Below are positions 1-8,873 of a stretch of DNA of 64,000 bases, piece after piece. The DNA lies in contig NZ_CP043420.1 of NCBI RefSeq assembly GCF_008247605.1, positions 1,798,001 through 1,862,000 on the forward strand, in the 5' to 3' direction. A program made the translations under genes and the position numbers. This stretch comes from Kushneria phosphatilytica. Lineage in GTDB: Bacteria > Pseudomonadota > Gammaproteobacteria > Pseudomonadales > Halomonadaceae. The notes under the pieces are model-generated. The model worked only from the letters and a program-made list of their open reading frames with translations. It searched no databases and was not told where the DNA came from. Positions within the stretch are counted from its first letter, which is position 1. Every line of letters starts with the position of its first letter.

Positions 1-44
1 CCGGGCACAATGGCTCGGGGGTTGCGATAGCTGTCATCAGACAT

Positions 45-294
45 GGGATTTTCGAATCCGAATTCGCGCCTCAGCGGCTTGCAGATAAATGATCATCGCG
101 TACTCAAGGCGAATGCTACGATGCAATCCACCCTCGAGACCAGTCCGGTTCGAGCACAACCAGGGGCAATGCCCCAATGATGCCAAAGCGCGCACTCTGT
201 TCCAAAACGGGTCCATTCGTTCCAATCGCCTGATATGCTGGGGTCTGCGCGATAAAGAATCGATTCCTCGTCTCATCATCAGTTGGAGACCCAA
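45..294. other. Intergenic stretch, no gene supported
   Basis: I see no convincing coding sequence here. The open frames on both strands have no Shine-Dalgarno sequence and unnatural composition. The 3' end carries the ribosome binding site GGAG (285-288) of the dismutase gene. I could not identify a convincing -35/-10 pair. Confidence 0.5.
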
Positions 295-876
295 GTGGCG
301 TTCGAGCTACCTCCATTGCCCTACGCTTACGATGCATTGCAGCCCTCCATATCGGAAGAAAACCTGCGTAGCCATCATGAAATATATCATCGTGATCTTT
401 TAAGGCGTCTTGATCGACTGACTGCAGGGACACCAGCCGAATCGCGCTCTCTTGAAGAACTGATGCTTACAGGCACCGGGGAAATCCAGGCCTGCGCCTC
501 TCAGGCATGGAATCATACCTTCCTGTGGCAATGCCTTTCGCCCTGGGGAGGTGGAATGCCAAAGGGGCAATTGGCCGAAGCGATCAAACGGCAGTGGGGA
601 AGCTTTGAAGACTTTCAGAATGTTTTCGAACGTAGTGCCCTTGCCCATTTTCAATCCGGCTGGACATGGTTGGTCAGACGCGCCGATGCGCAGCCCGATA
701 TTGTCAATATCAGTGACGCAGGATCACCTTTGCTGCGGGGATTGACCCCATTATTGGCGATAGACATGTGGGAACATGCTTATTATCTCGACTATCGCAT
801 GGACCGGTACAAGTACGTTCAGGGCTTCTGGAAGCTGGCAAACTGGGCATTTGCCGAACAGAATCTTGGGGCATGA
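295..876 (+). CDS. sodB: Fe/Mn-family superoxide dismutase, atypical active-site rim
   Basis: Disproportionates superoxide to oxygen and peroxide in the cytoplasm. I take the GTG at 295 as start. It has GGAG at 285-288 with a 6-nt spacer and gives the canonical N-terminus MAFELPPLPY and 193 residues, the length of E. coli SodB. An in-frame TTG at 283 lies upstream of that ribosome site. The metal ligands fall at the SodB positions: H27, H74 (in WNHTF), D157 and H161 (in DMWEHAYY). The second-sphere Q70 is present, so the family call is firm. Oddly, an ungapped alignment places Tyr at position 31 and Leu at 35. Most SODs have the His and Tyr of the substrate gateway there (His30 and Tyr34 in mature numbering). 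The gene is monocistronic and followed by a strong hairpin. Activity may be altered; that is inference. Confidence 0.9.
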   Translation: MAFELPPLPYAYDALQPSISEENLRSHHEIYHRDLLRRLDRLTAGTPAESRSLEELMLTGTGEIQACASQAWNHTFLWQCLSPWGGGMPKGQLAEAIKRQWGSFEDFQNVFERSALAHFQSGWTWLVRRADAQPDIVNISDAGSPLLRGLTPLLAIDMWEHAYYLDYRMDRYKYVQGFWKLANWAFAEQNLGA

Positions 877-884
877 AAGATGTT

Positions 885-922
885 GAACCGAAGAGGATCG
901 CCTTGACGATCCTCTTCGGTTC
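885..922. terminator. Perfect 16-bp hairpin between convergent sodB and ugd
   Basis: GAACCGAAGAGGATCG at 885-900 is the exact reverse complement of 907-922, with a 6-nt loop (CCTTGA). It lies between the ends of two convergent genes, so it probably terminates both. Neither side has a long T tract, which is why confidence is not higher. Confidence 0.65.
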
Positions 923-948
923 ATGTCGCGCAAGAAAGCACACGATAC

Positions 949-2247
949 CTATTCCGATTCGGAAACAGGATCAGCCTTGCGCCCCACCCCCCGGTAAACC
1001 AGTCCATGACCGGCAACGAAGCCGGGATCGTAAATGTTACGACCATCCAGAATCAGAGGGCTGTTCAAAAGCGTTGCCAGGCGACGCCAGTCCGGATTCC
1101 AGTAACATTTCCACTCGGTCACCAGCATTAACGCATCAGCGCCCTCACAGGCCTGGTAATTGTCATCAACCAGTGTCAGCAAGGGGTGTTCGCCGTAGTA
1201 ACGCGACAGCGAAGGCAATGCTGCGGGATCATGTACTCGAACATGAACATTCTGTGCCCAGAGTGCCTCGATCAATCTCAGCACGGGCGCCTGGTCAATT
1301 CTGGCGGTATTGGGCTTGAAGGCTGCGCCCCAGATAGCAACGGTCAGATTATCGATCTGACCATCATGGTACTGCCAGAACCTGCGAAACAGGGTTTCCT
1401 GCTTTTGCGCATTAACATCGATAACCTGCTTGAGTAGTGCCGAATCACGATTGCTCTGTTCGCCAATACGAGACAGCCGATGGAGATTACGAGCAAAACT
1501 CGGCCCACCGAAGCCACTGCCGGGATAAAGATACTCATGACCAATACGGCGATCGGCCCCCATACCCTGGCGAATGGTTTCGATATCGACCTCAAGATGA
1601 TCCGCCATATCGGCCAATTCGTTCATATAGCTGACTCGAGTAGCCAGCATGCCGATAATGGCCAGTTTGGTCAGCTCGGCTGCACGCCGCGGCATCAGCT
1701 GGAAGACATCTTCGCGCCGATTGAAGGCCCGCAGCAGCTCACGGATCTGACGTTCCGCCCACTCATTTTCGCTGCCCAGCATCCAACGCTCGGGACGCAT
1801 GAACATGCCAAGCGCCCTGCCCTCCTCGAGCATGTCAGGCAGCGCTACGGCAACCTGTCGGTCACGACGAACCAGTTCCTCGAGCTTTTCGGTATGCCCA
1901 ATGGGAAAAGTGCTGTTGTTCACCAGGACGAAATCGTGGGATTCCTTGCTCAGCGTACTCTCTACCCATTGATCGGCATCATGGCGCTGATCAGCCGATA
2001 GACCAAGCCAGTAGATATCAGCTGCTGGCAGCGAACGTGGAGAGTCACAAAGCTGAAGCGTGCCCTCAGCAATATTCTGCTGCAGCTGATCAAGCAGGCC
2101 AGGCTCACTTTTCAGCCAGTCCGACTCACTCAGTGCTGACCAGGGCTGTGCAGGATGAGGCCACCAGTAAACCTGGTGGCCGACGGTTGCAAGAGCAGCG
2201 GCCGCAGTAGCCGCGCTCAGTTCACTACCATGAACGACAACCTGCAT
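949..2247 (-). CDS. UDP-glucose/GDP-mannose dehydrogenase family protein, probably catalytically degenerate
   Basis: Full-length (432 aa) homologue of UDP-glucose 6-dehydrogenase, the NAD-dependent enzyme that makes UDP-glucuronate. Recognisable family blocks are NNSTFPIGHTEKL (about 110-122), AELTKLAIIGMLATRVSYMNE (190-210), the G-Y-L-Y-P-G-S-G-F-G-G loop (about 237-248) and WGAAFKPNT near 310. Several key positions are changed. The catalytic Cys of GGxCF is Ser250 (GGPSF). The Lys-Asp after it is Arg-Asn. The Asn four residues after the active-site Lys194 is Ile198. The N-terminal GxGxxG nucleotide loop is degenerate (HGSELSAATA). ATG starts 2 nt after the galU stop, so translation is probably coupled. 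Homologous enzymes follow galU in Pseudomonas. It may have lost oxidation activity or gained another role; I give no gene symbol for that reason. Confidence 0.8.
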   Translation of the reverse strand: MQVVVHGSELSAATAAAALATVGHQVYWWPHPAQPWSALSESDWLKSEPGLLDQLQQNIAEGTLQLCDSPRSLPAADIYWLGLSADQRHDADQWVESTLSKESHDFVLVNNSTFPIGHTEKLEELVRRDRQVAVALPDMLEEGRALGMFMRPERWMLGSENEWAERQIRELLRAFNRREDVFQLMPRRAAELTKLAIIGMLATRVSYMNELADMADHLEVDIETIRQGMGADRRIGHEYLYPGSGFGGPSFARNLHRLSRIGEQSNRDSALLKQVIDVNAQKQETLFRRFWQYHDGQIDNLTVAIWGAAFKPNTARIDQAPVLRLIEALWAQNVHVRVHDPAALPSLSRYYGEHPLLTLVDDNYQACEGADALMLVTEWKCYWNPDWRRLATLLNSPLILDGRNIYDPGFVAGHGLVYRGVGRKADPVSESE

Positions 2248-2249
2248 GC

Positions 2250-3140
2250 TCAGGCCTCGCCGCTGTAGCGTTGCAGCAGTTCACGAAAGCCTTCACCGAA
2301 TTTGGGATGCCGCTTCGCGAAGGATATTGTGGCTTCCAGATATCCCAGCTGATGGCCACAATCATAGGTGTCGCCCTTCATCCGGTAGGCCGCCACGTCC
2401 TGTTCTTCGCGCAGCCTATCGATGGCATCAGTAAGCTGAATTTCATTACCAGCACCCGGACCGGTTTCGGCCAACAGCGGAAAGATGCGGCCCGGCAGCA
2501 GGTAGCGACCAATCACGGCCAGTGTGGAGGGCTCTTCACCGGTTGCAGGCTTTTCTACCATACCGGTAATACGGGCACTCTTGCCTGCTTCCGGGGTTTC
2601 ACCTTCCAGTGCCACGATGCCGTACTTGTAGGCCACGTCTCTCGGAACATCCTCAACCATGATCTGGGCATGGCCAGTGTCCTCGTAAGCTTTGATCATG
2701 CCTGCCAGATCATTTTGCGAGAGCCCATCACCATCGACCAGCACATCTGGCAACAGGACGGCAAATGGTTCGTTGTCACCCAGTACGGGGCGTGCACACA
2801 TGACCGCATGTCCCAAACCGAGCGCTTCATGCTGGCGAACGCTGACAATCGATACATCATTCGGAATGATGTCCCGGATTTCGCGCAGCAATTCGTCCTT
2901 GCCCTTGGCTTCCAGCTGGGATTCGAGTTCGTAATGTTTATCGAAATGGTTTTCGATCGCCGCCTTGGACGAATGAGTCACCAGCACAATTTCCTTGATG
3001 CCTGCTGCGACCGCCTCTTCAACAACATATTGAATGACCGGCTTGTCGACGATCGTGATCATTTCCTTGGGAATGGCTTTGGAAGCTGGCAGGCAGCGTG
3101 TTCCAAAACCTGCAACAGGCAATACGGCCTTACGAATCAT
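2250..3140 (-). CDS. galU: UTP--glucose-1-phosphate uridylyltransferase
   Basis: Makes UDP-glucose from UTP and glucose-1-phosphate. UDP-glucose is the donor for lipopolysaccharide and exopolysaccharide and, in this genome, for trehalose synthesis by OtsA. The 296-aa protein has the nucleotide-binding signature GFGTRCLPASKAIPKEM at residues 11-27, followed by VDKPVIQYVVEEA, as in the bacterial GalU family. First gene of a two-gene leftward unit with the dehydrogenase homologue; the junction is stop, 2 nt, ATG. AAGGA sits about 8 nt before the ATG. The 256-bp region upstream is shared with the divergent mtaD gene and carries one copy of the repeated 18-bp motif (3288-3305). Confidence 0.95.
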   Translation of the reverse strand: MIRKAVLPVAGFGTRCLPASKAIPKEMITIVDKPVIQYVVEEAVAAGIKEIVLVTHSSKAAIENHFDKHYELESQLEAKGKDELLREIRDIIPNDVSIVSVRQHEALGLGHAVMCARPVLGDNEPFAVLLPDVLVDGDGLSQNDLAGMIKAYEDTGHAQIMVEDVPRDVAYKYGIVALEGETPEAGKSARITGMVEKPATGEEPSTLAVIGRYLLPGRIFPLLAETGPGAGNEIQLTDAIDRLREEQDVAAYRMKGDTYDCGHQLGYLEATISFAKRHPKFGEGFRELLQRYSGEA

Positions 3141-3200
3141 TCCCTGAATCCTTTTTCAGCTTGGTGTACGTCTATCGTAGTATTGAAACGCTGATGATTA

Positions 3201-3215
3201 CTGCTTGAAAAGCAG
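3201..3215. other. Small dyad upstream of galU
   Basis: CTGCTT-GAA-AAGCAG is a perfect 6-bp inverted repeat about 60 nt upstream of the galU start. It could be an operator half-site pair or a leader hairpin. The sequence does not decide which. Confidence 0.3.
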
Positions 3216-3287
3216 TTTCAACCTTTCGATTTGTGGTGTTTTGTATCCAATTTGATGTTTCGTTGGCTTTCAGATTTCAAAATCTAA

Positions 3288-3305
3288 AAAGATAACGGTA
3301 TAAAC
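3288..3305 (+). repeat. Repeated intergenic motif, copy 1 (AAAGATAACGGTATAAAC)
   Basis: This 18-bp sequence occurs identically at 18142-18159. Its first 17 bp also occur at 43473-43489, all in the same orientation and all intergenic. Here it lies 91 nt upstream of the mtaD start. A small dyad, GATTT-CA-AAATC (3273-3284), ends 3 nt before it. The TATAAA part resembles a -10 element, but I see no matching -35 box. Function unknown. Confidence 0.7.
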
Positions 3306-3396
3306 ATCAATGGCTATCCAGCCAGGCAGTCAGCATCCATACCTGACGACACGTTACTATCAGGTTAGGATAGCTGAATTTTTCAGGGAGTTTTAC

Positions 3397-4734
3397 ATGT
3401 CTGCCAGCTATTCCGTCTCTGCTGATCTGCTTATTGAATGTCGTTGGCTGTTACCCATGACTGACGATCTGCCGGTGAAGGAATGGCAGGCAATTGCCCT
3501 GCACGATGGCATTATCGTGGGCATCTGGCCCATCGAGGAAGCCAGAATCAGGGTACATGCACAACAAACCCTGCGTCTGACACAACATGCCCTGATGCCA
3601 GGACTGGTCAATGCGCACAATCATGCAGGCATGACCATGATGCGGGGCTATGCCGATGACCTGCCTCTGATGACCTGGTTGAACGATCACATCTGGCCGG
3701 CCGAAGCCGCTTTCATGCAGCCGGAATTCGTGGCTGATGGCACACGCCTTGCCATCGCCGAAATGCTGCGTTCAGGCACTACCCTTTTCTCTGACATGTA
3801 TCTGTCGCCAGAGACAGCCGCAGAGCTGGTGGCAAGCTCCGGCATCAGGGCCCAGATCTGTACGCCATTGATTGATTTTGCAACGCCCTGGGCCAGAGAT
3901 TTCGCCTCGGGTATTGAATTAAGCGAGGCCCTGCTGGCTCGATACCGGGGACATGATCGTATTTCCATCGCACTTGGCCCTCATGCGCCTTATACGGTCG
4001 GCGATGAAAGTCTTGAACAATTATGTCAGGCCCGTGACCGGCTGAATGTCCCAATACAGATGCATGTCCACGAGACACGTGATGAAGTGGATACAGCTGG
4101 CATTCGCCCCCTTCAAAGGCTGCACGCTGCCGGGTTGCTGGATAACCGCTTCCAGGCCGTCCATATGACCCAGCTAACCGATGAAGAGATTCAAATGGTG
4201 GCCGATAGCGGTGCCTCCGTGATTCATTGCCCTCAGTCCAATCTCAAACTCGCCAGCGGCTTTTGCCCAGTGGCTCGACTCCTCGACGCAGGCATTCCTG
4301 TCGCTTTGGGTACTGATGGCGCCTGTAGCAACAATGATCTCAACCTGTTCGATGAAATGCGTCAGGCCGCCCTGCTGGCGAAAGGATTCAGTGGTGACGC
4401 AGCAGTACTTCCAGCCATGGCGGCGCTGGCCATGGCAACCATCGAAGGCGCTCGAGCCCTGGGGGTGTCAGATCGGACAGGATGCCTGCAGACAGGCATG
4501 GCAGCTGACATAATTGCCGTAAACCTGGACAGCCTGGAAACCCAACCCGTTCATCATCCCGAATCTGCTCTCGTCTATGCTGTGAACAGCCGTCAGGTAT
4601 CACATGTCTGGGTAGCTGGCCAACTTCTGCTTGAAAATGGAGTGCTGGTTAACGAGGACGAGGATGAACTGCTTCAACTGGCACGGCATCGCCAACGACA
4701 AATGGCCGATGCAGCGCCTCATTATTCATCATGA
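3397..4734 (+). CDS. mtaD: 5-methylthioadenosine/S-adenosylhomocysteine deaminase, TRZ/ATZ amidohydrolase family
   Basis: Metal-dependent deaminase of the amidohydrolase superfamily. The Pseudomonas aeruginosa homologue next to ubiG deaminates methylthioadenosine to methylthioinosine in the salvage of polyamine and quorum-signal by-products. Motifs: NAHNH (H74 and H76) for the metal, HVHET and HMTQL for further His ligands, [14 protein letters not shown] for the catalytic Asp. I chose ATG 3397 (445 aa). It has AGGGAG at 3385-3390 with a 6-nt spacer and the family N-terminus [12 protein letters not shown] follows. The open frame extends upstream to an ATG at 3310 without a ribosome site. Its stop TGA is embedded in the leader of ubiG, so the two are co-transcribed. 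Substrate within the MTA/SAH group is inferred from synteny. Confidence 0.85.
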   Translation: MSASYSVSADLLIECRWLLPMTDDLPVKEWQAIALHDGIIVGIWPIEEARIRVHAQQTLRLTQHALMPGLVNAHNHAGMTMMRGYADDLPLMTWLNDHIWPAEAAFMQPEFVADGTRLAIAEMLRSGTTLFSDMYLSPETAAELVASSGIRAQICTPLIDFATPWARDFASGIELSEALLARYRGHDRISIALGPHAPYTVGDESLEQLCQARDRLNVPIQMHVHETRDEVDTAGIRPLQRLHAAGLLDNRFQAVHMTQLTDEEIQMVADSGASVIHCPQSNLKLASGFCPVARLLDAGIPVALGTDGACSNNDLNLFDEMRQAALLAKGFSGDAAVLPAMAALAMATIEGARALGVSDRTGCLQTGMAADIIAVNLDSLETQPVHHPESALVYAVNSRQVSHVWVAGQLLLENGVLVNEDEDELLQLARHRQRQMADAAPHYSS

Positions 4735-4745
4735 AGGAGTCAGCA

Positions 4746-5450
4746 ATGCCCAATGTGGATCAGGGCGAAATCGCCAAGTTCGAGTCACTGGCCAATCACT
4801 GGTGGGATCGAGAAGGCGAATTCAAACCGCTGCATGATATCAACCCTCTGCGACTGGATTATATTGATGAGCATGCGGGCCTGGTAGGGAAAAAGGTTAT
4901 CGATATCGGCTGTGGTGGCGGAATACTGAGTGAAGCCATGGTTCATCGTGGCGCACGTGTTACCGGAATCGATCTGGGCGAAACACCTCTGGCAGTTGCT
5001 CGTCTTCACCAGCAGGAAAGCGGTGTTGATGTGGATTATCAGTGCATCAGTGCCGAAGACATGGCACATGCTCATCCCGGGGAATTCGATATCGTGACCT
5101 GCATGGAAATGCTGGAGCATGTACCGCGGCCCGAGAGCATTGTGGAAGCCTGTGCCCGGCTGGTTAAACCTGGCGGTCATGTTTTCTTTTCAACCATCAA
5201 CCGTTGCCCGAAGTCGTGGTTGCTTGCAATCTTTGGTGCGGAATATGTTTTAAAGCTTCTACCCCGCGGTACACATGAGTACAAACGCTTTATTCGGCCA
5301 TCCGAACTGGCACGCTGGGCACGCACCAGCGAACTCCAGGTTCGTGATATTACCGGTATGATTTATAACCCGGTAACGCGTCATTATCGACTTTCGGCAG
5401 ACGATACCGATGTCAATTACCTGATGCACACACGACTGGATAACGCATGA
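4746..5450 (+). CDS. ubiG: Ubiquinone biosynthesis O-methyltransferase
   Basis: S-adenosylmethionine-dependent O-methyltransferase acting twice in ubiquinone synthesis (UbiG family). Motif [10 protein letters not shown] is at 51-59. [12 protein letters not shown] and [12 protein letters not shown] are characteristic. The N-terminal [22 protein letters not shown] is the UbiG signature. The start is ATG 4746 (234 aa) with AAGGAG at 4734-4739 and a 6-nt spacer. An ATG at 4731 lies before the ribosome site and is rejected. The gene follows the mtaD stop by 11 nt and its own stop overlaps the mupP start (ATGA), so the three form one operon. Confidence 0.96.
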   Translation: MPNVDQGEIAKFESLANHWWDREGEFKPLHDINPLRLDYIDEHAGLVGKKVIDIGCGGGILSEAMVHRGARVTGIDLGETPLAVARLHQQESGVDVDYQCISAEDMAHAHPGEFDIVTCMEMLEHVPRPESIVEACARLVKPGGHVFFSTINRCPKSWLLAIFGAEYVLKLLPRGTHEYKRFIRPSELARWARTSELQVRDITGMIYNPVTRHYRLSADDTDVNYLMHTRLDNA

Positions 5451-6124
5451 CCTCACACCCGTGCATTATTCCTGTTCCACGGGCCGTGCTATTCGATCTT
5501 GATGGCACACTGGTAGACACCGCTCCGGATCTGGCCCATGCCACCAATGCCTTGCGTCAGGCGCATGCCTTGCCCCCACTCCCCTATGACGTTATCAGGG
5601 CCGAGGTTTCACACGGGGGTAACGCACTGGTCACACTGGCACTCGGCTACTCGATCGAGCATCCCGAGCATGCAGTCGCACGCCACTGGTTGCTCGAAGC
5701 CTATGGACGCAATGTTGCCGAGGCGAGTCGTATATTCGAAGGGCTTGAAAGTGTTTTAAAGCGCTATACCGAGCAGAGTCGCCCCTGGGGCATTATCACC
5801 AACAAGCCCCGGCGTTATGCCGAGCCATTACTCAAGGCACTGAAACTCGTACCGGATGTACTGCTCTGCGCCGACGATTTACCAGTCAAAAAACCCGACC
5901 CCGAACCTCTACTGGAGGCAGCAAGACGCTTGAATGTCTTGCCGGAAGAGTGCTGGTATATCGGCGACCACCAGCGAGACATGGAAGCTGCCATGGCTGC
6001 CGGAATGACTGCTGTAGCAGTGCATTACGGCTATCTGCGAGACGGCGATGATCCCATGCAATGGCCAGCGCATCAGCATTTTGATACGCCTTCCGAGCTG
6101 GCAGCAATGCTACTCAGTCATTGA
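5447..6124 (+). CDS. mupP: N-acetylmuramic acid 6-phosphate phosphatase / phosphoglycolate-phosphatase-like HAD hydrolase
   Basis: HAD-superfamily phosphatase of 225 aa. Motif [10 protein letters not shown] has D17 and D19. Motif II is TNKP, the Lys region is KKPDPEPL and motif IV is [11 protein letters not shown] Gph-like protein directly after ubiG is the position of MupP in Pseudomonas, where it dephosphorylates MurNAc-6-phosphate in anhydro-muropeptide recycling. By sequence alone a phosphoglycolate phosphatase (gph) cannot be excluded. It overlaps ubiG by 4 nt. It converges on cpoB, leaving 64 nt without a clear terminator. Confidence 0.8.
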   Translation: MTSHPCIIPVPRAVLFDLDGTLVDTAPDLAHATNALRQAHALPPLPYDVIRAEVSHGGNALVTLALGYSIEHPEHAVARHWLLEAYGRNVAEASRIFEGLESVLKRYTEQSRPWGIITNKPRRYAEPLLKALKLVPDVLLCADDLPVKKPDPEPLLEAARRLNVLPEECWYIGDHQRDMEAAMAAGMTAVAVHYGYLRDGDDPMQWPAHQHFDTPSELAAMLLSH

Positions 6125-6188
6125 ACATGACTCTGAGGCAGCCTTGTACATGAGCGCGTGCCAAAGACATCACGCTCTGGCCGGATTG

Positions 6189-6989
6189 TCAGCCACTGGT
6201 CTTGTCCAGAAAGTCCTGGGCAAGGCCGGCAGCATTGCTATCAGGATACTCCTTGATAACACGCTGTAATAATTTCTGCGCCTGATCACTCTCTCCCTGA
6301 CGAGCCCGAACAAGCCCCAGCTTGTAGATGGCATCTGACACCTTGCTACTTTTGGGATAATCATCGATGACCGTCTGGAAGGCCCGAGCTGACTTGTCCA
6401 GTTGAGACTTGGCCGAATAAAGCTCTCCCAACCAGTAGTATGCATTGCCTTTCAGCGGCGTATCACTGTACTGCTGATTGAATTTTTCGAAAGCATCGAT
6501 GGCCTGATCGAACTGGCGTTGTTGTACCAGAGCAAAGGCATCCTGATAAGCTTCTCGAGCATCCTTGTTATTGTCCCCTGCTGACGCATTACTACTGTCA
6601 CCGGAGGAAGTCGGCACATTTCCGGCGCCAGACTGAGCGGCACGCGTAATGGGGTCATTACTGGTACTATCGTTTTCGTCATTACCAGCACCGCCTGCAG
6701 TCCCCTTGCTACTGGAGATGCGCTCTTCCAGATCAAGATAGCGCTGCTTGGAGAGCTGCGTCTGCTGGGCAAGATCATGTTCGAGCTTCTCGATTCGACC
6801 GCGTAATTCATTGATCGCCTGCTGCTGATCCTGCAGGCGATTGAACAGCATCATGGTGCCGCCACCGGTAGATGTCTGGTCATAAATCGAGTTGCTCTGT
6901 GCGGAAAAATCCGTCCCGGACTCGGCCATAACGGACAGCGGGAGCACCAGGGCTCCCGCGCCGCACAGTCTGATAAGACTGTGTTTCAT
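6189..6989 (-). CDS. cpoB: Cell division coordinator CpoB (YbgF), periplasmic TPR protein
   Basis: Periplasmic protein that binds TolA and coordinates outer-membrane constriction with peptidoglycan synthesis. The 266-aa sequence has a signal peptide (cleavage near AMA-ES or VMA-ES, about 22). A coiled-coil segment (about 50-95: LFNRLQDQQQAINELRG and on) trimerises in the family. A Ser/Asn/Gly-rich linker (about 95-140) precedes three tetratricopeptide repeats (about 143-262, e.g. AYYWLGELYSAKSQLDKS). GGAG lies 7 nt before the ATG. Last gene of the tol-pal cluster, 18 nt after pal. Confidence 0.93.
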   Translation of the reverse strand: MKHSLIRLCGAGALVLPLSVMAESGTDFSAQSNSIYDQTSTGGGTMMLFNRLQDQQQAINELRGRIEKLEHDLAQQTQLSKQRYLDLEERISSSKGTAGGAGNDENDSTSNDPITRAAQSGAGNVPTSSGDSSNASAGDNNKDAREAYQDAFALVQQRQFDQAIDAFEKFNQQYSDTPLKGNAYYWLGELYSAKSQLDKSARAFQTVIDDYPKSSKVSDAIYKLGLVRARQGESDQAQKLLQRVIKEYPDSNAAGLAQDFLDKTSG

Positions 6990-7007
6990 CAGTCGTCTCC
7001 GAAGCTA

Positions 7008-7529
7008 TCAGTAATCGATGACGACGCGACGGTCCTTGGCGTAGGCCTGCTCGGAATTACCCTGCATTGCCGGACGCTCTTCGCCGTAGCTGACGACTTC
7101 GATCTGGGAAGCAGAAACACCCTGAATGGTCAGGTACTGCTTGACGGAATTTGCACGTCGCTCACCCAGAGCCATGTTGTACTCACGAGTACCACGCGGG
7201 TCAGTGTGACCTTCCAGCACCACATTGGTGTCCGGATGCGACTGCAGATAGCTCGCATTGCGGTTGAGAACCGATTCATATTCCGAACGGATATTCGAGC
7301 TATCAAAGTCGAAATAGACCGTGGTTTCACTGGGCATCTGGTCGTTCTGACCCATGCTGCTACCCTGAGCGCCCTGGCTGCTGCTCATCCCTTGAGCATT
7401 TGCACCGGTATTACCGCTGCTCATGCCACCCATTTCGCCGTCCTGAGTACCGCCGCCACTGGAACAACCTGCAATGACAGCCAGCGAAAGTGCGGCAGTC
7501 AGTGTCTTGGCGTAATTGGTGAACTGCAT
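7008..7529 (-). CDS. pal: Peptidoglycan-associated lipoprotein Pal
   Basis: Outer-membrane lipoprotein that anchors the membrane to peptidoglycan and interacts with TolB and TolA. The lipobox LAVIAGC puts the acylated Cys at 22. A Gly/Ser/Met-rich linker follows, then an OmpA-like peptidoglycan-binding domain (YFDFDSSNIR, LEGHTDPRGTREYN, LGERRANSVKQYL). Start ATG 7529 (173 aa) has AAGGAG 6 nt upstream. The frame extends further upstream without a better signal. Lies 48 nt downstream of tolB. Confidence 0.96.
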   Translation of the reverse strand: MQFTNYAKTLTAALSLAVIAGCSSGGGTQDGEMGGMSSGNTGANAQGMSSSQGAQGSSMGQNDQMPSETTVYFDFDSSNIRSEYESVLNRNASYLQSHPDTNVVLEGHTDPRGTREYNMALGERRANSVKQYLTIQGVSASQIEVVSYGEERPAMQGNSEQAYAKDRRVVIDY

Positions 7530-7577
7530 GATCATCTCCTTGCTCATTTTTACGAATGACAATTGCATTCTATAGGT

Positions 7578-8873
7578 TTAGTTCAAAAACGGCGACCAGG
7601 CCGGTTCGCGCACATTCCCGCTGGGGGAAGGTATGACAAATTCGGCCCGACCATCCGTTGAAGCAGCACCGAGAACTCCCTGGTTCCCCTGCTGAGTGGC
7701 ATATACCACCATAGTGCCATTGGGTGCAACGGCCGGCGCTTCATCCTGACCTGTTGAAGTCAGAACAGTCACACGATTGCTCTCCAGATTCTGCTTGGCA
7801 ACCTGAAAACCCTGATCGGTTCTGGTCGTCATATAGACCGCTTTGCCCTCCGGCCCATATTGGCCGCCGGCATTATAATTACCCGTAAAGGTCAACCTGG
7901 ACGCACTACCGCCGCTGGCTGGCATGGTATAGAGCTGAGGCTGTCCGCTACGATCGGAGGTAAAGAGCAGCGTTGAGCCATCAGGGCTCCAGTCCGGTTC
8001 CGTTTCAATGGCGCTGGATTGAGTCATGCGTGTCAAGGATCGCGAAGCTACATCCATGACATAAATTTCCGGTTGACCATCACGCGACAGCGACATCGCG
8101 AGTTTACGGCCATCCGGTGACCAGGCTGGAGCACCGTTAATCCCCTTGAACGAACTTAATTTGATGCGTCGTCCCGTCGAGAGCTGCTGCACATAGATGG
8201 CCGGACGACCGGACTCAAAGGAAACATAGGCCAGCTTCTTGCCGTCCGGTGACCATGCAGGCGACATGATGGGCTGATCGGAGGTTAAAATCTGCTGTGT
8301 ATTGTGACCATCCTGGTCAGCAACATAGAGCGCAAAGTGCATATTCTTGTCCACGCCAGTCGCTGACACGTAGGCGATTCGGGTCTGAAAAGCGCCTCGA
8401 ATACCTGTAATGGCCTTGAAGATGCGATCGGCAATATAGTGGGCACGAGAGCGTAGCTGATCTGCGCTGGATGTCACGCTCTCGCCAATCATTCGCTTAT
8501 TGCCATAAACGTCGTGCAACTCCCAACTGATTTTGTAGCCATTACCCGAACGATCGATTTTGCCGACTACCAGATAATTGGCTTTGATCTGTTGCCAATC
8601 AGCATAGTGGATCTGATCACCACTGGTAGGCGTGGATATCAGCTCATTGCGTGCAAGGGGCGAAAACTGACCACTGTGCTGTAAATCATCGCGGATGATT
8701 TGAGCGATGTCCTGGGGAGGATTACTACCATTCGATTGAAAGGGAACCACGGCAATCGGAATGGCCTGATCATTGCCCTTGGTAATTTCAATGGTCAGAT
8801 CACCTTCGGCTCTCGCCATCATGCTGACCATTAACATCATGACCATGCCCGTCAGGGCCACCAAACGTTTCAT
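7578..8873 (-). CDS. tolB: Tol-Pal system periplasmic protein TolB
   Basis: Periplasmic beta-propeller that shuttles between Pal and TolA. 431 aa with a signal peptide (about 1-22, [22 protein letters not shown]). The N-terminal domain (IPIAVVPF...[12 protein letters not shown]) is typical. The C-terminal propeller shows repeated SPDG blocks ([42 protein letters not shown]). The ATG shares one base with the tolA stop (TGATG), so translation is coupled. Confidence 0.97.
   Translation of the reverse strand: MKRLVALTGMVMMLMVSMMARAEGDLTIEITKGNDQAIPIAVVPFQSNGSNPPQDIAQIIRDDLQHSGQFSPLARNELISTPTSGDQIHYADWQQIKANYLVVGKIDRSGNGYKISWELHDVYGNKRMIGESVTSSADQLRSRAHYIADRIFKAITGIRGAFQTRIAYVSATGVDKNMHFALYVADQDGHNTQQILTSDQPIMSPAWSPDGKKLAYVSFESGRPAIYVQQLSTGRRIKLSSFKGINGAPAWSPDGRKLAMSLSRDGQPEIYVMDVASRSLTRMTQSSAIETEPDWSPDGSTLLFTSDRSGQPQLYTMPASGGSASRLTFTGNYNAGGQYGPEGKAVYMTTRTDQGFQVAKQNLESNRVTVLTSTGQDEAPAVAPNGTMVVYATQQGNQGVLGAASTDGRAEFVIPSPSGNVREPAWSPFLN

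Noticed and set aside
1-44. Possible 5' end of a leftward gene (ATG at 44, MSDDSYRNPRAIV), running off the window
   Set aside because: Only 14 codons are visible, there is no Shine-Dalgarno sequence and I recognise no family. Needs sequence to the left.
768-1319. 183-codon plus-strand ORF over the sodB end and ugd
   Set aside because: Antisense to a well-supported gene, spans the terminator hairpin, no ribosome site.
2271-3194. 307-codon plus-strand ORF antisense to galU
   Set aside because: Frame opened by codon bias of galU on the other strand; composition is unlike a protein.
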